Below are positions 10,269 through 18,213 of a DNA stretch of 64,000 nucleotides, piece by piece (positions within the stretch are counted from its first letter, which is position 1; every line of letters starts with the position of its first letter). The notes under the pieces were generated by a model. That model ran no database searches. It had not been told where the DNA came from and saw only the letters and a program-made list of their open reading frames with translations. The DNA comes from Thermoleophilaceae bacterium (GTDB lineage: Bacteria; Actinomycetota; Thermoleophilia; Solirubrobacterales; Thermoleophilaceae), in contig JAUJNF010000002.1 of the NCBI GenBank assembly GCA_030446485.1, forward strand, positions 124,001 through 188,000, in the 5' to 3' direction. The position numbers and the translations under genes were made by a program.

Positions 10269-11682
10269 GGCGGGCGCCGGGACGCCGCCGGCAGCGGCCT
10301 CCGGCGCCCCGGTGGGCTACGGACGCAGCGCCGCCGTGCTCTCGCTCGGGATCGGCGTCACCGGTCTCGTCACCTACCTCTACTTCTCGCTCTCGAGCCA
10401 CGCACTGAGCGAGGCCGACTACGGCCGGATCACCGTGCTGTGGTCGGCGATCTTCGTGGTGATCGGCGTGCTGTACCGGCCCGTCGAGCAGCTGCTCTCG
10501 CACTCGATCGCCGATGCACAGGCCCGCGGCCGCCCGGAGGCGCACCAGCTGCGCGTGGCGGCGGGCCTCCAGCTCGGGCTGGGGGTGGCCTTCGCCGCGG
10601 CGGCGCTGGCCTTTCGCGGCCCGATCGAGGACGACCTCCTCGGCGGCTCCAGCCGCCTGTACTGGATCTTCGTGGTGGCCGTGCTCGCCTACGCGGCGAG
10701 CTACTTCGCACGCGGGTTCCTCGCCGGCAACCGGCGCTTCGGCCTCTACGGCGGCCTCGTGCTCATGGAGGCGGTGTCACGCTGCCTGTTCGCGGTGGCG
10801 GTGGCGGTGGGGATCGCCGAGGGCCAGTCCGTGGTGGCACTCGGGATGGCGGCGGCCCCGATCGTGTCGCTCGCGGTGGTGCCGCCGGCGCTCGGGCGCA
10901 GGCGCGCGCGGCGGCGGGGTGGCGTGGAGAGCGCGGCCGCGCCGGTGCCCTCGGTCGCTAGAGAAGCGGCGGGCGTGAACGACCCCCTCACCGCCGACGC
11001 CGCCGCGGCCGCCGAGCCGAGCGCGGAGACCGCTCAGCCGAAGGAGACGGAGTTCACCCTCTCCCGGGGCACGGGCTTCGCCGCGGCGGTGCTCGTGGTG
11101 ATGGTGTGCGAGCAGACGATCGTGAACGCGGGCCCGCTGGTGGTGAAGAGCACCGAGGGCGCGGCCGGAGCGGCGCTCGCAGGGTTCGTGTTCAACGCGC
11201 TGCTCGTGGCGCGCGCCCCGCTGCAGCTCTTCCAGGCAGTGCAGACCTCGATCCTCCCCCACCTCACCCGGCTCCGGGCCGGGGGCGAGCAGGACCCGTT
11301 CCGGCGCAGCGTGAACCTGACGCTGGTCGCCGTCGCGGGCTTCGCGGCCGTCGTGACGCTCGTGATGGCGGCCATCGGGCCGGCGCTGATGGACCTGTTC
11401 TTCGGCGGCGAGGTCGAGTACGCCCGCGGTGGGCTCGTGCTGGTGGCGCTCGGGATGGGCTTCTACCTCGCCTCGGCCACGCTCAACCAGGCCGCGCTCG
11501 CGCAGGGGCGCGCGGCGCAGGCGGCCGTGTGCTGGACGGTGAGCGCGGGCTCGTTCGTCACCTTCCTGCTCGTGCTGCGCCCGGACGACCGCGTGCTGCA
11601 GGTCGAGGCGGGCTTCCTGGGAGCGGCCCTCCTGCTCTGCGGGCTGCTGTACGCGGTCTACCGCGCGGAGCTTGCACGCTAG
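10252..11682 (+). CDS. Polysaccharide flippase-like membrane protein (MOP superfamily)
   Basis: A 476-residue protein with around a dozen hydrophobic segments, split by a polar Ala/Glu-rich cytoplasmic loop near residues 220-265 (AAAAEPSAETAQPKETE). The N-terminal GVTGLVTYLYFSLSSHALSEADYG and VLWSAIFVVIGVLYRPVEQLLS resemble Wzx/PST-type O-antigen and teichoic-acid flippases, which move lipid-linked glycans across the membrane. The start is a TTG at 10252 (MSASAEAG), inside the 3' end of the methyltransferase gene. No better ATG or GTG lies between the overlap and the first helix. It is the last of four functionally consistent glycan genes. I cannot say which glycan is exported. Confidence 0.82.
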   Translation: MSASAEAGAGTPPAAASGAPVGYGRSAAVLSLGIGVTGLVTYLYFSLSSHALSEADYGRITVLWSAIFVVIGVLYRPVEQLLSHSIADAQARGRPEAHQLRVAAGLQLGLGVAFAAAALAFRGPIEDDLLGGSSRLYWIFVVAVLAYAASYFARGFLAGNRRFGLYGGLVLMEAVSRCLFAVAVAVGIAEGQSVVALGMAAAPIVSLAVVPPALGRRRARRRGGVESAAAPVPSVAREAAGVNDPLTADAAAAAEPSAETAQPKETEFTLSRGTGFAAAVLVVMVCEQTIVNAGPLVVKSTEGAAGAALAGFVFNALLVARAPLQLFQAVQTSILPHLTRLRAGGEQDPFRRSVNLTLVAVAGFAAVVTLVMAAIGPALMDLFFGGEVEYARGGLVLVALGMGFYLASATLNQAALAQGRAAQAAVCWTVSAGSFVTFLLVLRPDDRVLQVEAGFLGAALLLCGLLYAVYRAELAR

Positions 11683-11761
11683 TGGGTCTTCTCGAAACGT
11701 TCGCCCGATGAACCGTTGAGAGCAGGTCCACCAGGGGGCGCCAGCCCCTACCGTTTGCCGT

Positions 11762-12586
11762 GTGGACACCGTGCTCGTCCGCCATGCGCCTGACCCGGCC
11801 CTGCGCGGGGCGGTGCGCGGCTACTGGGACTTCGAGCAGCGCGCCGACGGCCCGGTGCAGACGCGTGAGACGCCCACCGCCGGGCTCGTGGTGATCATCG
11901 ACCTCGAGGCCGGCTGGACCGTGCAGGGCGAGCGGTTCGGCTCGTTCGCGGCCGGGCTCACCGACGGGCCGACCACCGTGCGCCATGAGGGCACGGCGAG
12001 GGCCATCCAGGTCGACCTCTCCCCGCTCGCGGGCCGTGCCCTGCTGGGTGTGCCGGGCGGCGAGCTCGCCGGGCAGCCGGCCGAGCTCGGCGACCTGGTG
12101 GGTGGCGAGGCGGGATTCCTAGTCGAGCGCCTGGCCGAGGCACCCGGCACCGCGGCCCGCGCAGCGATCGTCGACGCCGCCCTCCTGCGGCGCCTGCGCC
12201 AGGCATCGGGCGCTGCGGCCGCGCCGGTCGCACCCGACGTCGCGCGGGCCTGGAACCTGCTCCAGCGCTCGCGCGGCCGCCTGCGGGTCGAGGCGCTGGC
12301 CGCCGAGCTGCGCTGCTCGCGGCGACATCTCGCCCGCCGCTTCGCCGCCGAGGTGGGGCTCGGCCCGAAGGCCGTCGGGCGAATCCTCCGCCTCGAGCAT
12401 GCCCAGGCGCTGTGGCACCGCGCCCCGCTGGCCGAGGTGGCCGCCGGCGCGGGCTACGCCGATCAGGCCCACCTGTCCCGCGAGGTGCAGGTACTCACGG
12501 GCCGCTCGCCGGCCGCCCTGCGGGCCGAGCGGGCGGGGATGCAGCCGGTCCCAAACGTCCAAGACACCCTCGCGGACGCGCTCTAG
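11762..12586 (+). CDS. AraC-family transcriptional regulator
   Basis: 274 residues. The N-terminal ~150 residues form an effector-like domain of the DUF6597/AraC_binding type (RGYWDFEQRADGPVQTRETPTAGLVVIIDL). The C-terminal ~100 residues are the double helix-turn-helix DNA-binding domain, with VEALAAELRCSRRHLARRFAAEVGLGPKAVGRILRLEHA and the second motif LAEVAAGAGYADQAHLSREVQVLTGRSPAALRAE. The latter matches the AraC consensus GYSDQSHLSREFKRLTG. The VOC gene begins 11 bp after the stop; this AraC-VOC pairing is frequent in actinobacteria, so the regulator probably controls that gene. Confidence 0.92.
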   Translation: MDTVLVRHAPDPALRGAVRGYWDFEQRADGPVQTRETPTAGLVVIIDLEAGWTVQGERFGSFAAGLTDGPTTVRHEGTARAIQVDLSPLAGRALLGVPGGELAGQPAELGDLVGGEAGFLVERLAEAPGTAARAAIVDAALLRRLRQASGAAAAPVAPDVARAWNLLQRSRGRLRVEALAAELRCSRRHLARRFAAEVGLGPKAVGRILRLEHAQALWHRAPLAEVAAGAGYADQAHLSREVQVLTGRSPAALRAERAGMQPVPNVQDTLADAL

Positions 12587-12596
12587 CGTCCACGTC

Positions 12597-12974
12597 ATGA
12601 ACCAAACCGTCTTCCCCACATTCAAGTACAGCAACGCCCGCGCCGCGATCGACTGGCTCGAGCGGGTGCTCGGCGCCGAGCGGATCGCCGTGTACGAGGA
12701 CGGCGACCGGATCTCCCACGCCGAGATCCGGCTGGGCGAGAGCGCGATCATGCTCGGCGACCTGGAGGGCGGCACCGCGACCCCGCCCGGCGGCGTGGTG
12801 ACCTACGTCGTGGTGTCCGACGCCGACGCCGCCCACCGCCGGGCGGTCGAGGCCGGTGCCGAGGTGTCCGGCGAGCCCGTCGACCAGGACTACGGCTCGC
12901 GCGACTTCTCGGTCACCGATCCCGAGGGCAACGTATGGGCGCTGGGCACCTACAGGGGTGCGGCGGGGACCTGA
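12597..12974 (+). CDS. VOC superfamily protein (glyoxalase/PhnB-like)
   Basis: A 125-residue vicinal-oxygen-chelate protein with two beta-alpha-beta-beta-beta modules. FPTFKYSNARAAIDWLERVLG is the usual opening, DGDRISHAEIRLGESAIMLGD the central strand region and RDFSVTDPEGNVWALGTYRG the C-terminal module with the conserved DPEGN.W. The PhnB-like subgroup often lacks enzymatic activity or acts in antibiotic or methylglyoxal protection. The substrate is not evident. The ATG at 12597 follows the AraC stop closely, which suggests co-transcription. Confidence 0.9.
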   Translation: MNQTVFPTFKYSNARAAIDWLERVLGAERIAVYEDGDRISHAEIRLGESAIMLGDLEGGTATPPGGVVTYVVVSDADAAHRRAVEAGAEVSGEPVDQDYGSRDFSVTDPEGNVWALGTYRGAAGT

Positions 12975-12987
12975 GTAGCTTCGCGGG

Positions 12988-13227
12988 CTAGATCGCCCGC
13001 AGCATGTGGCCGCCGCAGCTGTTGCACTTGAGGTCCGAGTTGCTCGACATGCGGGCGATGGTCGAGTGCGCGCCGCAGTCCGGGCACTCCGAGCGCAGCT
13101 CGAATCGGCCCAGGCAGTTCACGCAGTGGAAGCGGCCGGGCAGATTGGTAGGTCGGAGCCAGGGCTCGCCGCAGCCGGGGCAGATCGGCCCCAGGTCGAC
13201 GCTGGCCTCTGTCTCGGTGCTGGACAT
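12988..13227 (-). CDS. Small zinc-ribbon protein
   Basis: 79 residues with three Cys pairs: CPGCGEPW, HCVNCLGRFELRSECPDCG and KCNSCGGHM. The spacing suggests two zinc ribbons, similar to small YfgJ-like zinc-ribbon proteins whose function is unknown. The C-terminus is short and basic (HMLRAI). It begins 2 bp after the rsmB stop, so it is probably co-transcribed at the end of the fmt-rsmB unit. An RNA- or ribosome-linked role would be inference from position only. Confidence 0.8.
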   Translation of the reverse strand: MSSTETEASVDLGPICPGCGEPWLRPTNLPGRFHCVNCLGRFELRSECPDCGAHSTIARMSSNSDLKCNSCGGHMLRAI

Positions 13228-13229
13228 CG

Positions 13230-14627
13230 CTATCCGCCGGCGGGGAGCCTAGTCGAGCGTCTCAGGCGCGCGATGAAGAAGCCGTCGGTGCGGTCGCGGT
13301 GCGGCAGGAGCTGCAGAAAGCGCGGGGCGTGCCGCCAGGCCCAGGCCGGCCACTCGGCACCGAGGTCGTCGGCCTCGAGGTCCGGACGGGCGGCGAGCAG
13401 GGCCTCGATCCGCTGCTCGCCCTCACGCGGCGAGATCGTGCACGTCGAGTACACGAGCGTGCCGCCGGGCGCCAGCTGGTCCGCGGCAGCCGCGAGGAGG
13501 CCGTCCTGGACCTGCGTGAGCTCCACTATCTGCTCGGGCGACCTGCGCCAGCGGGCGTCGGGCCGGCCCTGCAGCGTGCCGAGCGCCGAGCACGGGGCGT
13601 CGAGCAGGACGCGGTGGAAGCCGCCCTCGAGCGGAGGGCGGGTGGCGTCGGCGCAGATGACCTCGACCCGCTCGGCGCGCATGCGACGGCAGTTGGCCTC
13701 GAGCTCGGCGGCCCGGCCCGGATGGCGCTCGAGCGCCACGATCTCACCCTCTCCCGCCATCAGCGCGGCCAGATGGGTCGTCTTGGCGCCCGGAGCCGCG
13801 CACACATCGAGCACCCGCTCTCCGGGCTCGGGGGCGAGCACCCGGGCCACCACCATGGACGCTCGCGACTGGGGCATAAGCGCCCCACCCTCGAACAGCG
13901 GCGAGCCGGCGAGGTCGAGCGGGCTATCGACCACGAGGGCCTCCGGCGGCTGCTCGGACGCGTGCGAGTGAATCCCGGTGGCCTGCAGCGCCTCGGCCAG
14001 CGCGTCCCTGGTGGTGAGCAGCTCGTTCGCGCGGACCGCGCGCTCGGGCGGCTCGTTGTCGCGCTCGAGCAGCGCCAGGGTCTCCTCCGGGCCGAGCAGG
14101 TCCCACCACGTTCGCACGAGCCACTCGGGGTGCGAGTGGCGCAACGCGGCCTCGGCGGGCGTCCCGTCGCCGAGCGCTTCGACGATCGCCCTCGCCTCCC
14201 GCGCGGCTCGGCGCATGAGCGCATTGGCCAACCGGTGTCCGCCGCCGCCGCCCTCCTTCGCCAGCTCGACGGTCTCCGACACCGCGGCGTGATCGGGCAC
14301 GCCGTCGAGCCATACGAGCTGGAAGATCCCCAGCCGCAGGGCATCGCGCAGCGGCGGGTCCAGGTCTTCGACCGGTCGCGACGAGAGGCGTCCGATCAGG
14401 TGATCGAGCGTGCCCAGCCGCTGAACGGTGCCGTAGGTGAGCTGCTGGGCGAAGGCCCGTTCGCGAGCGTTCAGCGTCGCCCGCACGGCCTCGGCGCGGA
14501 AGGCGCGGTCCGCGTAGGCGTTCTCCCCGGTGACGCGCCGCAGGACGCGGTGGGCGCACCGGCGCGCGGGCGAGACGGCCCGGCCCGGCCGTCGTGCGTT
14601 GCGCTGCCGTGGGGCGGGGACGCTCAT
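13230..14627 (-). CDS. rsmB: 16S rRNA (cytosine-967-C5)-methyltransferase
   Basis: Methylates C967 of 16S rRNA. The N-terminal NusB-like domain (ARRCAHRVLRRVTGENAYADRAF, then LTYGTVQRLGTLDHLIGR) is followed by the Rossmann methyltransferase. SAM site: VLDVCAAPGAKTTHLAALM. Catalytic cysteines: LLDAPCSALGTLQGRPDARWR and VYSTCTISPREGEQ. The end GFFIARLRR is typical. I chose the ATG at 14627 (MSVPAPRQRNARRPGRAV) and not the ORF start at 14855, because the 76 extra residues have no family counterpart and cover the gap to fmt. The 465-residue length fits RsmB. It probably shares a transcript with fmt, as in many bacteria. Confidence 0.94.
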   Translation of the reverse strand: MSVPAPRQRNARRPGRAVSPARRCAHRVLRRVTGENAYADRAFRAEAVRATLNARERAFAQQLTYGTVQRLGTLDHLIGRLSSRPVEDLDPPLRDALRLGIFQLVWLDGVPDHAAVSETVELAKEGGGGGHRLANALMRRAAREARAIVEALGDGTPAEAALRHSHPEWLVRTWWDLLGPEETLALLERDNEPPERAVRANELLTTRDALAEALQATGIHSHASEQPPEALVVDSPLDLAGSPLFEGGALMPQSRASMVVARVLAPEPGERVLDVCAAPGAKTTHLAALMAGEGEIVALERHPGRAAELEANCRRMRAERVEVICADATRPPLEGGFHRVLLDAPCSALGTLQGRPDARWRRSPEQIVELTQVQDGLLAAAADQLAPGGTLVYSTCTISPREGEQRIEALLAARPDLEADDLGAEWPAWAWRHAPRFLQLLPHRDRTDGFFIARLRRSTRLPAGG

Positions 14628-14787
14628 CCGACGGCTGAGCGGATGCTCACCGGCCGTGCCGAGCTGCACAACCGGTCTCGCGTCACCAGTCCGGATGCCA
14701 GCGACGATTTCGGCACGCTCCACATGCACAACTCGACTAGCGTCCTCGCGGCGGGCGCCAGTGTCCAATTGTGCATACGCAAGAATC

Positions 14788-15690
14788 TCATCCGGACCCG
14801 GCGAGGGCCTTCCCTCGCCCGCGCAGGTAGTCGCCGGCGGGCATGGGACGACCACCCGCCGGTTGCACCTCGAGCAACTCGATCGCGCCCTCGCTGCAAC
14901 CGATCAGGAGGCGACCGTCCCGGGCGGCCGGGGCACCCGGCGGGACATCGTCCAGCGCCACGGCCGCGCGCCTGACCCCCAACCGCTCCCCGCTCAGCTC
15001 CAGGTACGCGCCGACGTGCGGATTGAGCGCGCGCACGCGCCGCCACACGGCCACGGCCGGCCATCGCTCGGGGTCGAGCCGGCGGTCCTCGGGCCCGATC
15101 TTGTCGGCAAGCGTCACGCCCTCCGACGGCTGCTCGCGGAAGGGCCGCTCCTCGTCGAGGGCCTGCACGAGCAGGTCGCCCGCCAGCTCGCTCAGGCGGC
15201 CGGCCAGCGAGCCGTAGTCGTCGTAAGGTCCGATGGGCACCTCGCGAGCCAGGCACACGGGCCCGGCGTCCATCTCGGCCACGGGCCGCATGATCGACAC
15301 GCCCGTGACCTCGTCGCCGGCGTCGATGGCGCGCTCGACCGGCGCGGCGCCGCGCCAGCGGGGAAGCAGGGAGGGATGGACGTTGAACCACGAGTGATCG
15401 GTCAGGAGGGGATCCTTGATGAGCGCCCCGAACGCGCAGATGCAGACGGCCTCGGGGCGCTCCGCGGCGATGCGCTCACGCGCCTCCTCGGCGTTCACCG
15501 ACTGCGGCTGCTCGACGGGGATGTCGAGCGCCCGGGCCGCGTCGGCGACGGGCGGTGACCGCAACCGTCGCCCACGGCCCGCGGGCCGGTCGGGCCGGGT
15601 GATCACTAGTGTGGGCCGGTGCACGGTGGCCGCGAGGCGCTCGAGCACGGCGCCGGCGAAATCGGTGGTTCCGAGGTAGACCGTCCGCAC
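14788..15690 (-). CDS. fmt: Methionyl-tRNA formyltransferase
   Basis: Formylates the initiator Met-tRNA using 10-formyltetrahydrofolate. The 300 residues start MRTVYLGTTDFAGAVLERLA. The formyl-transfer domain shows the hallmark HPSLLPRWRGAAPVERAI with the catalytic Asn/His/Asp set (WFNVHPSLLP, AEMDAGPV). The C-terminal OB-like tRNA-binding domain spans about residues 205-300 (RVRALNPHVGAYLEL). The ATG at 15690 is preceded by non-coding sequence. It lies upstream of rsmB on the same strand with a ~160-bp gap, and def is 2.5 kb away, so the usual def-fmt-rsmB group is partly dispersed here by the cupin/DapA and membrane-protein genes. Confidence 0.96.
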   Translation of the reverse strand: MRTVYLGTTDFAGAVLERLAATVHRPTLVITRPDRPAGRGRRLRSPPVADAARALDIPVEQPQSVNAEEARERIAAERPEAVCICAFGALIKDPLLTDHSWFNVHPSLLPRWRGAAPVERAIDAGDEVTGVSIMRPVAEMDAGPVCLAREVPIGPYDDYGSLAGRLSELAGDLLVQALDEERPFREQPSEGVTLADKIGPEDRRLDPERWPAVAVWRRVRALNPHVGAYLELSGERLGVRRAAVALDDVPPGAPAARDGRLLIGCSEGAIELLEVQPAGGRPMPAGDYLRGRGKALAGSG

Positions 15691-15787
15691 GAGTGCAAGG
15701 CTAGACCGGCGTTCGCGCCCCCCGAGCGACCCCCGGGGTCAGACTGCTTCGGCCTGCTCGGGCAAGGCCGGGGTTAGAGTGGCGAGC

Positions 15788-15898
15788 GTGGCGTTGCGCG
15801 CGTTCCCGGTGATCTACGCCAGGGACGTGGTCGGCTTCGTCACCGATCCCGAGGGCAACCTCGTGTCCCTCGGGGCGTCGGCGAGTGCCCCGGGGTAG
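15788..15898 (+). pseudogene. Remnant of a VOC/glyoxalase gene with a large internal deletion
   Basis: A 36-codon frame from GTG 15788 to TAG 15896-15898. Its first part, ALRAFPVIYARDVV, resembles the opening strand of a VOC protein. It then jumps straight to GFVTDPEGNLVSLG, the conserved C-terminal DPEGN module. The ~90 residues between are missing, as if an in-frame deletion removed the middle of the gene. The piece sits alone between fmt and the cupin gene. A functional 36-residue peptide cannot be ruled out, but the two-ended homology makes a remnant more likely. Confidence 0.5.
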
Positions 15899-15962
15899 CT
15901 GAGGCCGGCGATCAGTGGGCGCGCCAAGGGGTGCGGTCCGCGGACTGACGTAGCCTGCAGTC

Positions 15963-16451
15963 GTGGCGAACATCTATCGACCGGTGTTCGAGCAGGGTGA
16001 CCGGCCCGAGGGCTTTCGAGGGCGTCGAGCCCGGATCGGTTACGAGCTCGGCTGCGAGCTGATCGGTTGCAGCTTCTGGGAGCTGCCCGCGGGTGAAGCC
16101 GCCTACCCCTACCACTTCCATTACGCCGACGAAGAGCTGATCGTGGTGGTGCGGGGCCAACCGACCCTGCGCACCCCCGAGGGATCCCGTGAGCTCGACG
16201 AAGGGGAAGCGCTGCGCTTTCCCGTGGGCGAGGAAGGGGCCCACCAGATCATCAATCGGTCTGAGGAGACCGTCACCTTCCTGGCTATCAGCAGCCACGG
16301 CCGGCCCGACGTCGTCATGTACCCCGATTCCGGAAAGATCGGGGTCGGAGAGCGATTGCCGCGCGGCGGTGGGTTGCGCGCCTTCTTCCGTCGTGCCGAC
16401 GCCGTCAGCTACTGGGAGGGCGAGGACCCGCCCGGGGACGACCGTCGATAG
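15963..16451 (+). CDS. Cupin-domain protein
   Basis: 162 residues, single conserved beta-barrel. Cupin motif 1 is recognisable in GEAAYPYHFHYADEELIVVVRGQPTLRTPEG (the metal-ligand pattern HxH..E) and motif 2 in GEEGAHQIINRSEETVTFLAI. The C-terminal GERLPRGGGLRAFFRRADAVSYWEGE is typical of small actinobacterial cupins annotated only by domain. Twelve base pairs separate it from the DapA-like gene, so the two probably form an operon. Base composition of this pair looks slightly lower in GC than the flanks. The metal and substrate are unknown. Confidence 0.88.
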   Translation: MANIYRPVFEQGDRPEGFRGRRARIGYELGCELIGCSFWELPAGEAAYPYHFHYADEELIVVVRGQPTLRTPEGSRELDEGEALRFPVGEEGAHQIINRSEETVTFLAISSHGRPDVVMYPDSGKIGVGERLPRGGGLRAFFRRADAVSYWEGEDPPGDDRR

Positions 16452-16463
16452 CGGGGAGCATCT

Positions 16464-17363
16464 ATGGCCAGCGACTTCCGACCAACCGGCGTCCTGGTGC
16501 CGCTGGTCACTCCGTTCGACGAGACCGGGAGCATCGATCTCCGTTCCCTCGAGGCTCTCGCGGCCGGAGTCCTTCGCGACGGCGCCCGTGGCATCGTGGC
16601 GCTCGCCACCACCGGTGAGCCGACATCGCTCGATCAAGCGGAGCGAGAAGCGGTCGTCGCCGTTTGTGCCGGCGTGTGCGCCGAACATGGGGGCGTCTTG
16701 GTGGTCGGCGCAGGTACGAACGACACGCGGACGACGATCGCACGGCACGAGGCGCTCGCCCAGGTCGCCGGAGTACGGGCCTCCCTAGCGGTGGTCCCCT
16801 ACTACGTCCGGCCGTCCGAGGCGGCCATCGTCGCCCACTTCCAGGCGGTGGCTGAGCGCTCCCCGGTGCCGCTTCTCGTCTACAACATTCCTTATCGCAC
16901 GGGCCGAGGGTTAGGTGCCGACGCGCTGCTGGAGCTAGGGGTGACCGACAATGTGGCCGGGATCAAGCAGGCGGTCGGAGGCATCGACGCAGACACCCTC
17001 CGAGTGCTTGCCGAGGCATCCGAGCGCCTCGCCGTGCTCGGGGGAGACGACCCGTTCCTCTATCCGCTGGTACTGATGGGTGGCAGTGGGGCGATAGCGG
17101 CGTCGTCACACCTATGTACCCGTCGTTTCGCGGAGATGATCGAGTGCGGGCTCGCCGGCCGACTAACCGAAGGACGGCTTCACGCGGAAGCGCTCTTGCC
17201 CCTCGTTCAGGCGCTGTTCGCGGAACCAAGCCCCGCAGTGATCAAAGCAGCACTGCACGCCCAGGGCAAGCTCCCGACGCCTCACGTCCGCATGCCGCTT
17301 GTCGACGCATCCCAGCCGGCCCTCGACCGCGCGGTCGCCGCGCTCAGCGCGGCTAATGCGTAG
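16464..17363 (+). CDS. DapA/NanA-family aldolase (dihydrodipicolinate synthase-like)
   Basis: A class I aldolase TIM barrel of 299 residues. The family pattern is complete: VPLVTPFDETGSID at the N-terminus, VALATTGEPTSLD for the pyruvate-binding TT(G)E, VVGAGTNDT, VYNIPYRTG for the catalytic Tyr and the Arg used by DapA for the substrate carboxylate, and VAGIKQAVG for the Schiff-base Lys at about residue 166. The Arg after YNIPY favours dihydrodipicolinate-synthase-like chemistry. With no lysine genes nearby and a cupin in the operon, a catabolic aldolase acting on a sugar-acid-derived 2-keto acid is equally plausible. The ATG at 16464 has a GGGGAG ribosome-binding site a few bases upstream. 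Confidence 0.88.
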   Translation: MASDFRPTGVLVPLVTPFDETGSIDLRSLEALAAGVLRDGARGIVALATTGEPTSLDQAEREAVVAVCAGVCAEHGGVLVVGAGTNDTRTTIARHEALAQVAGVRASLAVVPYYVRPSEAAIVAHFQAVAERSPVPLLVYNIPYRTGRGLGADALLELGVTDNVAGIKQAVGGIDADTLRVLAEASERLAVLGGDDPFLYPLVLMGGSGAIAASSHLCTRRFAEMIECGLAGRLTEGRLHAEALLPLVQALFAEPSPAVIKAALHAQGKLPTPHVRMPLVDASQPALDRAVAALSAANA

Positions 17364-17409
17364 GTTCGCCCCCTAAGTTCCCTGTCACTTCGTCGCCCGA
17401 TCCCCGGCA

Positions 17410-17781
17410 CTACGGGCCCGGCCTCCGCAGCAGGCCGGCGATGAGGCGCCCGACGATCACGTAGACCGTCAGCGCGATGCCCCAGTTGATCGCGATCTCG
17501 AGCTTGCGCTTGTCCGGCTTGAAGAGCTCGTCGAACGGCCCCACGAGGAAGCTGGCCGCGTCGTCGACCGCGCTCACGATGTCGTTGCCCATGTTGGCCC
17601 CGAGCACCACGAACAGGATTCCGAGGAGAATGATGAGCGCGACGATGCCGGTGACCAGGTCGACGAGCACGGCGAGGAGGCCGAGCGGGCCGTAGACCCC
17701 CGCGGCAATGCCGCGGCGGGGGGTGTCACCGCCGGCGTCGCCATCGGCCACTCGCGTCCTCCGGCGGAACCGCTGCAGCAT
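17410..17781 (-). CDS. Small integral membrane protein of unknown function
   Basis: 123 residues from ATG 17781. A basic N-terminus (MLQRFRRRTRVADG) precedes a strong double hydrophobic stretch, GLLAVLVDLVTGIVALIILLGILFVVLGA. An amphipathic linker with VDDAASFLVGPFDELFKPDKRKLE follows, then a second helix, IAINWGIALTVYVIVGRLIAGLL. The KPDKRKLEIAINWGIA region resembles short actinobacterial YggT-like or uncharacterised membrane proteins, but I cannot assign a family. The longer ORF start at 17835 would overlap the neighbour and adds only a proline/arginine leader. Confidence 0.7.
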   Translation of the reverse strand: MLQRFRRRTRVADGDAGGDTPRRGIAAGVYGPLGLLAVLVDLVTGIVALIILLGILFVVLGANMGNDIVSAVDDAASFLVGPFDELFKPDKRKLEIAINWGIALTVYVIVGRLIAGLLRRPGP

Positions 17782-17791
17782 CAGCGGAGCC

Positions 17792-18181
17792 TCAGCCGCT
17801 CGCGGCCGGCGGCAACTCGGCCCCGCGCAGGGCAACCGCGCCGAGGGCGGCAGCGCCCAGCGCCGTGCCCCCGGCCATCACGGCTGTCACCGTAGACAGG
17901 TAGCCACTCCGGCCGCCCGCGAACGCGGCGGCGGCGTCGGCGAGGTCACACGCGAGCCCGGTCGCGAGCCAGCGGGTTCCGCCGTCGGCCTGCTCGGCGA
18001 ACGTCCCGTAGGCGAGGGCCAGATCCCGGGCGCCGAAGAGCCGGCCCAGATACGGGGCCTGAGGGTTGCGGCGGGGATCGATGCCGAACAACTTCGCCGT
18101 GGGTCGCGGGCTGAGCCATACCGACAACCCGATCACCGTGCGCAGGCCGACGAGAGCCTTGAGAGAAGCGTCTCGATCCAT
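17792..18181 (-). CDS. Small membrane protein, DUF4267-like
   Basis: 129 residues with four hydrophobic segments. The organisation ALVGLRTVIGLSVWLSPRPTAKLFGID, then APYLGRLFGARDLALAYGTF and a Gly/Ala-rich C-terminal pair of helices, resembles the small DUF4267/DUF4345-like membrane proteins of actinobacteria. No enzymatic motif is present and the function is unknown. It starts at ATG 18181, 32 bp from the end of def, and lies 10 bp upstream of the next small membrane gene on the same strand, so the two are likely co-transcribed. Confidence 0.68.
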   Translation of the reverse strand: MDRDASLKALVGLRTVIGLSVWLSPRPTAKLFGIDPRRNPQAPYLGRLFGARDLALAYGTFAEQADGGTRWLATGLACDLADAAAAFAGGRSGYLSTVTAVMAGGTALGAAALGAVALRGAELPPAASG

Positions 18182-18213
18182 GAACGGACGCTATCGAAGA
18201 TCGGCCCGAGGCC

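Noticed and set aside
14724-14776. Inverted repeat ATGCACAA / TTGTGCAT between fmt and rsmB
   Set aside because: An 8-bp match across a 37-bp spacer is weak and sits in a plain intergenic gap without a regulator nearby.
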